Of a stretch of 64,000 bases of DNA, positions 11,340 through 24,164 are shown piece after piece (positions within the stretch are counted from its first letter, which is position 1; each line of letters starts with the position of its first letter). Origin of the DNA: Flaccisagitta enflata (taxonomy: Eukaryota > Chaetognatha > Sagittoidea > Aphragmophora). A program made the position numbers and the translations under genes. Where the stretch lies: positions 2,356,001 through 2,420,000 of the forward strand of contig OZ231127.1 in assembly GCA_965153355.1 (NCBI GenBank), written 5' to 3'. The notes below the pieces were generated by a model that saw nothing but the letters and a program-made list of their open reading frames with translations, did not search any database and was not told the origin of the DNA.

Positions 11340-11750
11340 CAAAATTCTCACAGTCCATGGCAGTGGCAGGGGCGGTGTCACTAGCACTGGTAATGGATGT
11401 GACATAAGCACCGGTAATGGTAATGGCAATGTTAATGGCAATGGTACTAGCACTGGCACTGTCGATGGCTCTGGCACATGCACTGTAAATGGCACAGGCA
11501 GTGGCACTGGCATTGGCACTGTCAATGGCACAGCCAATGGCACTGTCAATGAAACTAGCAGTGGCACTGGCACTTGCACTGTCAATGGCGATGGCAGTGT
11601 CATAAGCACTGGTAATGGCAATGGTAATGGCACTGGCACTAGCACTGTCAATGAAACTAGCAGTGGCACTGGTATTGGCACTGTCAATGGTACTGGTAGT
11701 GACACTGTCAATGGCACTGGCATTTGCACTGTCTTTTGAACCAGCAGTGG
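11340..11750 (+). repeat. Hexamer/18-mer low-complexity tract
   Basis: AATGGCACTGGC and related hexamers (GGCACT, GGTAAT, GTCAAT) repeat for about 400 bp. One plus frame reads as Asn-Gly-Thr/Ser-Gly-Thr repeats with many NGT sequons. Other frames are also open and there is no splice or start support, so I do not call a gene. Confidence 0.75.
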
Positions 11751-12169
11751 CACTGGCCAAATTTGAGGAGGCATTGCACTGGCGCGGCGAAGAGCCAAGA
11801 CGAGGCCGGCAACGATCGACGACGATGTAACTGGACTCTGTTTTTATGGCATTATCATTACGGCGTCCCCATCGTTGTTATCGTTATCGTTATCTTGGAA
11901 CGAGATTTGTTGCTATCATGATGGGCATTTCGGTAGTGGACTATCGTGTTTGGTTGGGATATAATATTGACTGTGTAAGTCGGATCAATAGCCGCAGCGA
12001 TTAGTTAAATATTCCTGTAGCAGCAAATGAAGCAGCCAAGTATGAAAAAATGTATCCCAAAATTGTGATTCCTCGTGTGACAGGAGCCTCAATTGTACTC
12101 GCAGAAAAAAAAAAGAAAGATTGACGCCATTTGTGATTATGACGTCACATTTCCACTCTCCAGAGAGAA

Positions 12170-12350
12170 TGGGTCTAGATGGAGGCGGCGATGCCCTCGG
12201 TAACAGCAGCGGTGCCCATGGTAGCGGCGGCGGTGCCCATTGCAAAGGCAGCGGTCCCCATTGCAAAGGCAGCGGTCCCCATTGCAAAGGCAGCGGTCCC
12301 CATTGCAAATGCAGCGGTTCCCTCGGGAACGGCTACGGTACCTAAAGCAA
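12170..12350. repeat. 21-bp tandem repeat
   Basis: CCCCATTGCAAAGGCAGCGGT is repeated three to four times exactly, with diverged copies on both sides. Every frame is open. Confidence 0.85.
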
Positions 12351-12559
12351 CTTGTCGGTTACCATGACAGAGGCGGTGTAACAACGTTTTTGCCTGCGCC
12401 CTGGTGTCGTGAATATGATAAGTGGATTGAGTAAAGATCAACCAAGTAGATTTGTATGTAGAAGAATGAGAGAGAGAGAGAGAGAGAGACGGGAAAATAT
12501 CATTTCCATTTCTCACAGCCTTATCTTCATAACATATTTGGGGTAGTTAAGTAAGAGCA

Positions 12560-13060
12560 CAGAGTGGCCTTATGTCACCATACCGTCACCAAGCTTACAC
12601 CACCGACTTATCTGGTAATGACTGTCTTCATGCATTTAATTCTCATTCGCTGCTTGACTGGTTATGAGCATAACCATGCCTTCCACTGTCATCCGCTGCC
12701 TGTTTGCTTGTCTTTCACCGTCACCCTCTGTTTGTCTGGTAATGACTATAACCATGCCTTCCAGTGAAAAGCTTCCACTGCAATCTCACTTCATCCGTCC
12801 ATCCGTCTTTCCAGCCGTCTGACCATCGGTCCATCCATCCATCCATCCACCCATTCATCCCTCAAACCGTGCGACCTTCCATCCACCTGTCTGTCTAAAA
12901 CCCCCCTCTCAAAAAGTGCAAATTTTCACCCCCGCTGTCATCATGCCTGTCACCGTTACCGTTCACTCGTTTTACATAAACTATCAATGTCACTGTCAAC
13001 CCCTATGATTGTTTGGCATTGACTGTCTCCATGCCTTCCATCTATTTCATCTATGACATC
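12560..13060. repeat. Degenerate repeats
   Basis: CTGGTAATGACT, ACCATGCCTTCCA and similar words recur at irregular spacing. A short (ATCC)n run lies near 12822-12850. No gene is seen. Confidence 0.5.
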
Positions 13061-13098
13061 CCTCGCTTCTTCCACCAATACAAACCAAACCTCCTCGC

Positions 13099-13100
<2 letters not shown>

Positions 13101-13159
<59 letters not shown>
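13101..13159. repeat. (GA)n microsatellite
   Basis: This is a GA dinucleotide run followed by GACAGA-rich sequence to about 13265. Confidence 0.9.
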
Positions 13160-13162
<3 letters not shown>

Positions 13163-13360
13163 AATAAAACAGGGACAGAAAGAGACAGAGACAGACAGAC
13201 TGTCTGAAGAAGGACAGACAAAGTCAGAATAAGGGGCAGAGGTACAGACAGAGACAGAGACAAATAGAGATTGAGAATATGGAGAATGAGCCAAGACAAG
13301 ATGGGACCAAGGAGGAAGGAAAGAAACGGTGAGAAAAAGTAGAAAGAAAAAAAGAAGAAA

Positions 13361-14025
13361 GGCGCGTTTATAGTGATGACAACGATCGCGATCATTCCCG
13401 TTAATTCGTATGTCTCTATCTTTGTCTCTTTTCCCTTTATTTCTCACGTATCTATCTCTATCTCATCAAGGGCTTGTTTCTGGTGGTGACAACAATCGCG
13501 ATCATTCCATTTAATTCGTATGTCTCTATCTTTGTTTCTTTTCCCTTTATTTCTCATGTCTCTATCCCTCTCTCTCCAGGCTGTGTTTCTGGTGATGATA
13601 ACGATCGCAATTATTCCATTTAATTTGTATGTCTCTATCTTTGTCTCTTTTCCCTTTATTTCTCATGTCTCTATCTCTATCTCTCCAGGCTGTGTTTCTA
13701 GTGATGACAACGAGCGCGATCATTCCATTTAATTCGTATGTCTCTATCTTTGTCTCTTTTCCCTTTATTTCTCATGTCTCTATCTCTATCTCATCAAGGG
13801 CTTGTTTCTGGTGGTGACAACGATCGCAATCATCCCCACATTGACAGCAGTACATATTAAAGAATCTTTTCTGTCCCAAGAGGGAGTGAGCAAAGCGAGT
13901 GAGCAAGTCAATGAATATAGTAAGAAAACAGAGCAATCAAGCGAAATTAGCGGTGCTAATTAACAAATGTAGCGAACGACCGAGTGGCCTGTTAAAAACG
14001 CGATTGTCTTGTGTGGAAACGGGCC
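13361..14025 (+). mobile_element. G element 2 with amplified 108-bp end module
   Basis: It starts GGCGCGTTTATAGTGATGAC and ends GTGTGGAAACGGGCC. The terminal module (TGTTTCTGGTGGTGAC, ATCATTCC, then TCTCTATCTTTGTCTC) is repeated five times at about 108-bp intervals (starts near 13361, 13470, 13579, 13687, 13797). The element's own end has therefore become a minisatellite. The normal right half (GAGTGAGC words, CGACCGAGTGGCC) follows. Confidence 0.75.
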
Positions 14026-14195
14026 ATAAGAAGAATAAAGAAAGATCGTCTTTGAAGTAACTTTGTTTGCTGGTGGTTTCCTCCTTGGAGGGGCATAAAT
14101 AAACGGCGACGTTGCCAAGCGACGGCAAAATGAAGTCAATCTACTTTCAAGCTGGACAGCAATCTTCTCAGTCTACTGCTGATAAACTCTATAAG

Positions 14196-14434
14196 AAGTT
14201 GTGTAGTTCACTCCGTCGGTAGGTAGGTCCGTCATTAACGCAAAATTTTTGATGGCGCGGAATCAATCAATCAAGTGTTTTCTGATCATGACTACCCCTG
14301 TCCAGTCAACACAAATCCCCCACCCATCCCATTACTACCCCCGTCTAGTTTCAACACAGCCCCACCCAATCCATTATTGTCCCTGTCCAGCTGCATCACT
14401 ACCCCTGCCCACCCGCAAGCGACTTCCTTCTGGT
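14196..14434 (-). mobile_element. Probable decayed H-like element
   Basis: AGTTGTGTAGTTCACT, then CCGTCGGTAGGTAGGTCCGTC, resembles a decayed hairpin end and its tetranucleotide repeat. CCCTGCCCACCCGCAAGCGA lies near the other end. The interior has repeated CCCCTGTCCAG words. Exact borders are not clear. Confidence 0.4.
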
Positions 14435-14679
14435 CCGGTAACCGCCCGCTCTCGCCCAGCTCCCCCCCCCTTCCCCGTCCCGTTTGGGACAGCATAGAGA
14501 AACACGGTGTTCCTTGTTTCTTTCACTTCCATCTCGTTTTAACGGGCGAGTTACAAAAGTCGTTTATCATAAACAACCATTCATTTGACTAATGGAAAAT
14601 GTCAATGAACATTCATTAAGCAGCTGCGCCTAACAGTCAATACGCGGCGGGGCTGCATCTGGAGAGGAATGGGCAATGG

Positions 14680-15985
14680 GCTTGTGAGGATGGTGCAGAG
14701 GAAGAAAGGGTGGTTCGCCCACTGGGTTGGGAAGATGGTCTATGGCGTAGAGGTTAACATGAGGGTTGATTGTTATGAATTTAACGGTAGAGATAGAGGT
14801 CTATGGTAGAGGTCTATGGCGTAGAGGTTAAAATGAGGGTTGATTGTTATGAATTTAACGGTAGAGATAAAGGTTAACATGAGGGTTGATTGTTATAAAT
14901 TTAACGGTATCTTGTAAAGGAGGATGGTGAAGAAGGAAGGTGCAGAGGAAGAAAGGGTGGGTGGGGAGGATGGTCTATGGCGTAGAAGTTAACTCGAGGG
15001 TTGATTATCATGAATTTAATGGTAGCTTTTATAGGAGGATGGTGCAGAAGAGAATAGGTAAGGGATGAAAGAAGGTCCATAGCGTGGAGGATTGGTGACT
15101 ATGAATTTGTTGGTAGCTTGTGAAGAAGGATGGTGCAGAGGAAGAAAGGGTGGGTTGGGAGGATAGTCTATGGCGTAGAGGTTATCACGAGGGTTGATCA
15201 TCATGTATTTTATGGTAGCTTTTATAGGAGGATGGTGCAGAAGAGAATAGGTAAGGGATGGAAGAAGATCCATAGCGTGGAGGATTGGTGACTATGAATT
15301 TGTTGGTAGCTTGTGATGAAGGAAGGTGCAGAGGAAGAAAGGGTGGGTTGGGAGGATGGTCTATGGCGTAGAGGTTAACACGAGGGTTGATTATCATGTA
15401 TTTTATGGTAGCTTTTATAGGAGGATGGTGCAGAAGAGAATAGGTAAGGGAGGGAAGAAGATCCATAGCGTGGAGGATTGGTGACTATGAATTTGTTGGT
15501 AGCTTGTGAAGAAGGAAGGTGCAGAGGAACAAAGGGTGGGTGGGGAGGATGGTCTATAGCGTAGAAGTTAACTCGAGGGTTGATTATCATGAATTTAATG
15601 GTAGCTTCTATAGGAGGATGGTGCAGAAGAGAATAGGTAAGGAATGGAAGAAGGTCCATAGTGTGCAGGATTGGTGACTATCAATTTGTTGGTAGCTTGT
15701 GATGAAGGACGTTACAGTCTTACAGAGGAAGAAAGGGTGGGTTGGGAAGAGGGTTTATGGCGTAGAGGTTAACATGAGGGTTGATTGTTATGAATTAAAT
15801 AGTATCTTGTAAAGGAGGATGGTGCAGAAGATAGTAGGTAAGGGTTGAAAGAAGATCCATAGCTTGGAGCATTGGTGACTGAATCTATTGGTAGATTGTA
15901 ATAGAGGATAGTGCAGAGGTGCAGAGAGGTTGGGATAAGAAGAAGGTCTATGACCTGGATGATTGATGACTGAGTTTATGGGTAG
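14680..15985 (-). repeat. ~190-bp satellite
   Basis: About six units share GAGGATGGTGCAGAAGAGAA, GGTCTATGGCGTAGAGGTTA and GGTTGATTATCATG. Unit starts near 15034, 15224, 15419, 15614 and 15816 give a period of 190-200 bp. Minus-strand open frames across units carry no start or splice evidence. Confidence 0.85.
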
Positions 15986-16517
15986 CGTTACATCGCCAGA
16001 ACAAGTTGTCCATGATGCAAAAAAAAAAAGTTTGTAACTCATTGTTGTGTTCCACCGCAGTGTGGTCTGTTTCATCGTCACAACTAGTTGTCCATGATGA
16101 AAAATAATCGTTTGTAACTCGTTCATGTGTTCCACCGCAATGTGGTCTGTTTCATCGTGGTCTGTTTCATCATCACAACTAGTTGTCCATGATGAAAAAT
16201 AATCATTTGTAACTCGTTCATGTGTTCCACTGCAGTGTGGTCTGTTTCATCGTGGTCTGTTTCATCGTCACAACTAGTTGTCCATGATGAAAAACAATCG
16301 TTTGTAACTCGTTCATGTGTTCCACTGCAGTGTGGTCTGTTTCATCGTGGTCTGTTTCATCGTAACAACTAGTTGTCCATGATGAAAAACAATCGTTTGT
16401 AACTCGTTCATGTGTTCCACTGCAGTGTGGTCTGTTTCATTGTGGTCTGTTTCATCGTCACAACTAGTTATCCATGATGAAAAATAATCGTTTGTAACTC
16501 GTTCATGTGTTCCACTG
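15986..16517. repeat. ~105-bp satellite
   Basis: Five to six units share CAACTAGTTGTCCATGATGA, CGTTTGTAACTCGTTCATGT and TGTGGTCTGTTTCATCG. Several units contain an internal duplication of TTTCATCGTGGTCTG. Confidence 0.85.
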
Positions 16518-16588
16518 CAATTGCCGTTTGTTAATCTGTCAAGCGGATGACTGCTTTTTTCCCTTCTCGCCTTCGTGCATCCATCACG

Positions 16589-16616
16589 TAGACACACACA
16601 CACACACACACGCTCA

Positions 16617-16703
<87 letters not shown>
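16589..16703. repeat. (CA)n microsatellite
   Basis: This is a nearly pure CA run broken by ACGCTCACTC near its left end. Confidence 0.95.
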
Positions 16704-16707
<4 letters not shown>

Positions 16708-16795
16708 TCTCTCTTTCCATCCTCTGTCTTTCTTTTGCTTTAAGAAAACAGTAATTTCAAAGAATTCTCCACGTTTAATGTAAGCCAAAATTGAA

Positions 16796-17005
16796 AACAA
16801 GTCCGTATACATGGCTACTGCAGTCGCGTGCGGGTTGGCAGGGACAGTGATAAAAAAGGTTCCCCAAGCATTTGGGCAAGAGCGGTAATGCAAAAAATAT
16901 CGAAAACGTTGAAAATAGCAAAGTGTTACCTACCGATGCAGATGGACCGACCGACGGACCAACAGACGGAGCGGGTTATAGCGTCGCTTGCACGCGACTA
17001 AAAAG
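16796..17005 (+). mobile_element. H-like A element
   Basis: The 5' end is diverged (AACAAGTCCGTATACATGGC). CAGTCGCGTGCGGGTTGGC follows, then (GACC)n, and the 3' end reads GCGTCGCTTGCACGCGACTA then AAAA. Confidence 0.75.
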
Positions 17006-17069
17006 ATATTGCCAGATCAAACTTGTTCGAGCTAGAAACCATGTTATTCCTTGAAATCCAATCTTAGTT

Positions 17070-17240
17070 GCGGACTTGTGCAGTCACATGTTTGAAAGGC
17101 TTTATCTGTCCGTCGGTCAGTCCGTGATGATCGAGTCCTAAAGTGTTAACACATGCATTACTGCCCTCGACCCCCTGTTGCTGCTCCTGTCCCTGCCCCT
17201 GTCATCCCCTAACCACTTGTCCGTGACGATATTGGAATGC
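17070..17240 (-). mobile_element. Probable H-like remnant
   Basis: GTCCGTCGGTCAGTCCGTGA, then CCCCTGTCATCCCC and CTTGTCCGTGACGATATTGG, resembles the layout of H-like elements in reverse. The hairpin is decayed. Confidence 0.35.
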
Positions 17241-17498
17241 CGGAATTCTTGTTTTTCCAGCCTTACCATAATATTTTCTTTCCTCAAGCTCTTTCCCTCG
17301 TTTTACCTCTTCCATTCTTAATTACTACGAATAATTTTGAAGTTCATTTTGAATTCAAGCGTTTTCTCGATTCGAATTCCTGGAAAATTTTATATATAAT
17401 CCTGAAACATTTTCACTTCTTTTTTCCTTTCTAACCAACTTGGAGATGACTGCACCGTTAGAAAAGGTGGCAGACCCGTATTTATGACGCTTCACTCA

Positions 17499-17661
<163 letters not shown>

Positions 17662-17696
17662 CTGAGTATGGGATGGGAGAGAATTTGGATGAGGGT

Positions 17697-17746
17697 TGTA
17701 TGCCCCTGCCCACCTGTCCGCAACAATGTTGTGACCAGCGTCACTT
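17697..17746 (-). mobile_element. H-like D fragment
   Basis: TGCCCCTGCCCACCTGTCCG, then CAACAATGTTGTGACC, matches the reverse complement of the 5' end of the D copy at 54726. Only this end is present. Confidence 0.5.
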
Positions 17747-17798
17747 GTTTCTTTCTTTCATTGTTCATTCCGACAGACACATGGACGGACGGACTAAA

Positions 17799-18008
17799 AA
17801 ACAAGGCCGGATACACGGCTACTGAAGTCACGTAAAAAACAAGGCTGAATACACAGCAAGTCGGTCGTGGATGGTTGGGCAGGAACCATATTGCAAAAAT
17901 CCGCTCGCGATTCAAAACTATTTTGGGCCGACCGACCAACCGACCAACACACCAACGGACGGACGGACCAACATGGCAAGGTGTAGATTCGCGTGTCCGC
18001 GACTAAAA
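17799..18008 (+). mobile_element. H-like C element, preceded by an A fragment
   Basis: 17799-17834 is a 5' scrap (AACAAGGCCGGATACACGGC, then TACTGAAGTCACGT). A second, complete start follows (AACAAGGCTGAATACACAGC). The element ends TTCGCGTGTCCGCGACTAAA. The hairpin 3' arm GTCCGCGACT pairs with the 5' motif AGTCGGTCGTGGATGG only imperfectly. Confidence 0.7.
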
Positions 18009-18233
18009 GGCGATATTTTCTTTTCTCAGTTTTCCATCAGAAGTAATCTTTCAAGCGGACGACCTTCAGTTTCCACTGACAATTCCAAGATTTCTTACCG
18101 CATTCATAATCGCATTTTCAATCGCATTCATAATCGCATTCGTAGTCATTTTCATAATTGTCGTTGACATTTCTCTATGACGAGAATCTGCCATCTCCCA
18201 TGAAATCTTTTCCGTAACGACGCCATTCGCCAT

Positions 18234-19733
18234 TCGACATTTGCCATTTGCCATTTGCCATCCGCCATTCACCATTTGCCATTTGCCATTTGCCATTTGC
18301 CATTCACCATTCGCCATTTGCCATTCGCCATTTGCCATTCGCCATTCGCCATTTGCCATTCGCCATTCGCCATTTGCCATTCGCCATTCGCCATTCGCCA
18401 TTCGCCATTTGCCATTCGCCATTCGCCATTCGCCATTCGCCATTCGCCATTCGCCATTCGCCATTCGCCATTCGCCATTTGCCATTCGCCATTCGCCATT
18501 TGCCATTCGCCATTCGCCATTTGCCATTTGCCATTCGCCATTCGCCATTTGCCATTTGCCATTCGCCATTCGCCATTCGCCATTTGCCATTCGCCATTCG
18601 CCATTTGCCATCCGCCATTCACCATTTGCCATTTGCCATTCGCCATTCGCCATTTGCCATTTGCCATTCACCATTTGCCATTCGCCATCTGCCATTCGCC
18701 ATTTGCTTTTTGTCATTTGCCATTTGGCATTTGCCATTTGCCATTTGCCATTTACCATTTGCCATTTGCCATTTGCCATTTGCCATTTGCCATTTGCCAT
18801 TTCCCATTAGCCATTTGCCATTCACCATTTGCCATTCGCCATTCGCCATTCGCCATTTGCCATTCGCCATTTGCCATTTGCCATAAGCCATTCGCCATTC
18901 GCCATTCGCCATTCCCCATTCCCCATTCCCCATTCCCCATTCGCCATTTGCCATTCACCATTTTCCATTCGCCATTTGCCATTTGCCATTTGCCATTCAC
19001 CATTCGCCATTCGCCATTTGCCATTCGCCATTCGCCATTTGCCATTCGCCATTTGCCATTCGCCATTTGCCATCTGCCATTCGCCATTCGCCATTTGCCA
19101 TTTGCCATTTGCCATTTGCCATTTGCCATTTGCCATTTGCCATTTGCCATTTGCCATTTGCCATTTGCCATTTGCCATTTGCCATTTGCCATTCGCCATT
19201 TGCCATTCGCCATTTGCCATCTGCCATTTGCCATTCGCCATTCGCCATTTGCCATTTGCCATTCGCCATTTGCCATTTGCCATTTGCCATTTGCCATTTG
19301 CCATTTGCCATTTGCCATTTGCCATTTGCCATTCGCCATTCGCCATTTGCCATTTGCCATTTGCCATTTGCCATTTGCCATTTGCCATTTGCCATTTGCC
19401 ATTTCCATTTGCCATTCACCATTTGCCATTCGCCATTTGCCATTCGCCATTTGCCATTCGCCATTTGCCATTTGCCATTTGCCATTTGCCATTTGCCATT
19501 TGCCATTTGCCATTTGCCATTCGCCATTCGCCATTCGCCATTTGCCATTCGCCATTTGCCATTTGCCATTTGCCATTCACCATTTGCCATTTGCCATTTG
19601 CCATTTGCCATTTGCCATTTGCCATTCGCCATTCGCCATTCGCCATTCGCCATTTGCTATTCGCCATTCGCCATTCGCCATTCGCCATTCGCCATTCGCC
19701 ATTCGCCATTCGCCATTCGCCATTCAATGCGCG
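18234..19733. repeat. 1.5-kb heptamer satellite (CCATTYG)n
   Basis: About 210 copies of CCATTTG or CCATTCG, with a minority of CCATTCA and rare CCATCTG, CCATTCC or CCATAAG variants. Seven is not a multiple of three and the unit makes no stop codon, so long open frames run on both strands (plus Pro-Phe-Ala-Ile-Cys/Arg-His-Leu/Ser, minus Met-Ala-Asn-Gly-Lys/Glu-Trp-Gln/Arg). There is no separate evidence of coding. The main variable position is the C of a CpG. Confidence 0.97.
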
Positions 19734-19889
19734 TTAATCTAATTGACATTCAGCGTTTAATGCTCGCGTTGTCATATTCATAATGTTTTATCTCAAGAAG
19801 ACAATGGTTTTGCACGCATCAACTCACTATCTATGAACTAAGCAACAAAAAGACGAAATGATCATTTGAAGAAAATTCTTTAAGCTAAG

Positions 19890-19972
19890 TGTCGGGATCG
19901 ACCGACAGGCCAACTGAACCACAGACCGACCATCAAAAAAGGCTGATTATAGAGTCGCGTGCCCAAAACTAC
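19890..19972 (+). mobile_element. H-like 3' fragment
   Basis: A (GACC)n-like stretch is followed by TATAGAGTCGCGTGCCCAAA then ACTACG, a decayed hairpin end. The 5' part is absent. Confidence 0.5.
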
Positions 19973-20114
19973 GAATCATATTTTTAACCATAGATAATGA
20001 AATTATTGAGAGAATGGAAGAGGTCTTTCTTATTTCATGCATCCTCGTTTCCTTGATCATGTTCTTTGACCTTTCTATCCACACCTTTCATTGCCTTTCA
20101 TCATATCCTTCCTT

Positions 20115-20224
<110 letters not shown>

Positions 20225-20679
20225 CCTGCAAGAATGGGACCTTCGAGACAAAAATGAGGTTATTGCGCGACTTTTGTGACTCCTTCTCAAAATAGGATTT
20301 ATTTTCCCGAGTAGAAAATAATTTGATTTCCTTTTCTCCCTTTTTTTTCTCCGCTTTTTCCATTCTGTTCTTTTTCCATTCTCTTCTTGATTTCATCTCT
20401 TTTTTCCCTTCTTTGACTTTGTATTCTTTTCATTTCCTAGTTGACATGTTCACTTGAAAAGGTTTGTCCAATATTTCGGTTTTGTTTCTCACTAACTCCT
20501 ATATAGGCTAACATACTCACTCTTTTTCATTCATCTTTTCAAAATGAGTACAAATCGCCCATTACCTTAATAATAGTTTGGGAAGAATCAGAGAAACTGA
20601 TCAAAAAATGTACAGTTTGATATCAAGCGTGCCCCTTCAGCAAAAAAACAAAGAGCTACAAAACATAATCCTGACTACT

Positions 20680-21075
20680 GCTCCTGCCTGACGTTCCTGT
20701 CTGTCTTATGACTGCCTGTCAGATTGGTTTGTAACAAATGGCTGTGAGACTTACATTCTTGCCTGCCTGCCTGACGTTCCTGCCTGACCAAGTAACAGAT
20801 GCCTGACAATTGTCTTTCCAACTTGGATACCTGTCTGACTAGTAAGTAACAAATGGCTGTGTTACTTACATGTTTGCCTGCCTATCTATCTGCCTGCCTG
20901 CCTGCTTGCCTGCCCGCCTGACGTTCCTGCTTGACCAACTAACAAATACCTGACAAATGCCTTTCTGACTTGCACGCCTGTCTGAGTCGTCTAAATAGTA
21001 AGTGACAAATGGCTCTGTGACTTGCATGCTTGCCTATCTGCCTACTTGCCTGCCTGACGTTCCTGCTTGACCAAG
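20680..21075. repeat. CCTGACCAAGTAACAAATG satellite, left part
   Basis: Diverged units of about 130-140 bp share CTGACGTTCCTGC, TTGACCAA, AACAAATG and TGCCTGCCTGC. The array is interrupted at 21076 by a MITE and resumes at 21686. Confidence 0.8.
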
Positions 21076-21077
21076 TA

Positions 21078-21685
21078 CTATCTTCGCCAAAAGAAACGCG
21101 ACATCTTCTACCTTGAATATCTTGGCTTCTAGAAAAGCTAGAGACTTTTTTAAAAGAACATGTTAATTTACTCCAAAAGATCTACACAATGAGTCCAATC
21201 TGGTAATTGTATCTTAAAGCGTTTAGAAATGGCAAGCAAAAGAGGGCAAATAGTCATTTTCAGAATTGATGAAAAATTGTGGAAAAAAACGGAAAAAAAT
21301 TTCATTTAAGTTTAATTTTAGTTATTTCAGCTTCTGGTAAAGCTAAATACTTTTTCCAAAAAAGCAAACTAATCTACATCGAAAAAATCTACAAGATGAG
21401 CGCAATCTGGGTTCGATAGCTCAAGCCGTTTGAAATAGCAAGCAAAAAACAAGACATGTTTTGAAAATCAAAGGCTTTCAAAAACTGAGGACAAATAAGA
21501 AAAGGTTATCACATCTGTTAATGAAGAAATGTGTCAGAAATTGCAATTTAGACTCACAGCCTGGTTTGTTTCTCATAGAAATAACTTACTTGATTTACAA
21601 ACCCTCTCAGTAGCCAAATTTTATCAGAGTATGTTCAATAAATCATATCATTCCCAGGGTGTCGCGTTTCTTTTGGCAAAGATAG
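21078..21685. mobile_element. TA-flanked CTATCT-group MITE inside the satellite
   Basis: Left end CTATCTTCGCCAAAAGAAAC and right end GTTTCTTTTGGCAAAGATAG are inverted, with TA at 21076-21077 and 21686-21687. The 608-bp interior has no gene. Satellite sequence resumes on the other side in the phase expected from ACCAAGTAACAAATG. Confidence 0.88.
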
Positions 21686-22442
21686 TAATAAATGCCTGAC
21701 GAATATCTTTCTGACTTAGATCCCTGTCTGACTAGTAAGTAACAAATGGCTCTGTGACTTGCATGCTTGCCTGTTTGCCTATTTGCCTGCCTGCCTAACG
21801 TTCCTGTTTGACCAAGTAACAAACGCCTGACTAATGCCCGCTTCACTTTCATGCCCGCCTGACCAAGTAACAAATGCATGCCTGACCAAGTAACAAACGC
21901 CTGACAAATGCCGGCTTCACTTTCATGCCCGCCTGACCAAGTATCAAATGCCTGCCTGACCAAATAGAATACGCCTGACAAATGCCGGCTTGACTTTCAT
22001 GCCCGCCTGACCAAGTAACAAATGCATGCCTGACCAAGTAACAAATGCCTGACAAATGCCGGCTTCACTTTCCTGCCCGCCTGACCAAGTATCAAATGCC
22101 TGCCTGACCAAATAAGAAACGCCTGATAAATACCTGCCTGACTTTCATGACCGCATGACCAAGTAACAAATGCCTGCTTGACCAAGTATCAAATGCCTGC
22201 CTGACCAAATAACAAACGCCTGACAAATACCTGCTGACTTTCATGCCCGCATGACCAAGTAACAAATGCCTGCTTGACCAAGTAACAAACGCGCCTGGCA
22301 AATGCTCGCTTCACTTTTTATGCCCGCCTGACCAAGTAACAAATGCCTGCTTGACCAAGTAACAAATGCCTGCTTGACCAAGTAACAAACGCGCCTGGCA
22401 AAGGCTCGCTTCACTTTCATGCCCGCCTGACCAAGTGACAAA
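21686..22442. repeat. CCTGACCAAGTAACAAATG satellite, right part
   Basis: Shorter and more homogeneous units than on the left: CATGCCCGCCTGACCAAGTA, ACAAATGCCTGC, TTGACCAAGTAACAAACG, CTGACAAATGCCGGCTTCAC. Minus-strand frames read as repeated YLVRQA-like peptides and have no other support. Confidence 0.85.
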
Positions 22443-22560
22443 TGGCCAATTTTATTTGCTTCATTTCCTTCGCTTTAGTTTCTCTCTCATCCTCTTTTCT
22501 TTGCGACCTCCTTTCTTTGCTTTGCGTTTCAATCTTTTTTTCCCTTTGTCTTTTTGTCAA

Positions 22561-22703
22561 TTTTAAGTCACGGACCCGCGACTTTACACCTTGCCGTGTT
22601 GGTCCGTCCGTCTGTCCGTCACATCTTTGAATTCCGAGCGGTTATCGCATTACTGCTCCTGCCCAACTGTCCACGAATGGATTGCCATGTATCCGGCCTG
22701 GTT
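22561..22703 (-). mobile_element. H-like C element
   Basis: It starts TTTTAAGTCACGGACCCGCG (hairpin end) and ends ATTGCCATGTATCCGGCCTG. TGTCCACGAATGG stands where the intact C copy at 55403 has TGTCCGCGACTGG. Confidence 0.75.
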
Positions 22704-22789
22704 TTCTTTTCATTTTGTGACAGTTACTTCATCATAATTCCTTACTTCCTCATTTGCATATGTGCCATGTGTACTGTTTGTCTCTGTCT

Positions 22790-23150
22790 AGTCTTTGTTC
22801 GCCTCTGATCAACTCTGTTTTCCTCTGTTAGCCTCTGTTCGCTTCTGCTCTCTGTTTGCGTCTGTTTGCCTCTATTAACTATATCCGCCAATATTCGCTC
22901 CTGTTTACCTTTATTCGCCTCTATTCGCCTCCAATTGCCTTGATTTGCCTCGTATTTGCCTCTTTTGCCTCTTTTTGCCTCTATTCATCTTTGTTCACCT
23001 CTGTTTCATCTGTTTGCCTGTTGATTGCGCCTTAATTGCCTCTTTATTGCCTCTATTTGCCTCTATTTGCCTCCATTTGCCTCCATTTGCCTCTATTTGC
23101 CTCTATTTGCTTCTGTTCGCCTCTGTTTGCCTATTTTCGCCTTGGATCGC
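22790..23150. repeat. (TTTGCCTCTA)n-like degenerate repeat
   Basis: Decamers of the form TTTGCCTCTA, TTCGCCTCTG and related forms repeat for about 360 bp, most regular near 23030-23125. Confidence 0.85.
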
Positions 23151-23320
23151 CCCTGTCTATCAAACTTTCTGTGGCTTATCCTTTAAAGCTGCTATCTCCA
23201 TCTCTCACACACAGCAGTCGGTCAATGAACAGAGAAGAGAAACACAGTTATTGACCACACCTTTGTACGTGGGAAATCTTATCCAACATGTGATGGGAGG
23301 AAACACAGTACAGCACACAC

Positions 23321-24062
<742 letters not shown>

Positions 24063-24164
24063 ATGGTCCGCGGATTCTCTGCCATTTTGCTCGTGAAATT
24101 TATCGTTTTTCCGCTTCGACGTTCGATTGAGCGAAGAATCAAGATTACCGCCATTTCATTTCAC

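Noticed and set aside
15016-15659. Repeated 85-94-codon minus-strand frames (MDLLPSLTYSLLHHPP)
   Set aside because: They follow the 190-bp satellite unit by unit. No splice or start evidence separates them from repeat translation.
18255-19742. 495-codon frame of Pro-Phe-Ala-Ile-Cys-His repeats and several minus-strand Met-Ala-Asn-Gly frames
   Set aside because: The heptamer has no stop codon in any frame, so open frames on both strands are unavoidable and are not evidence of a protein.
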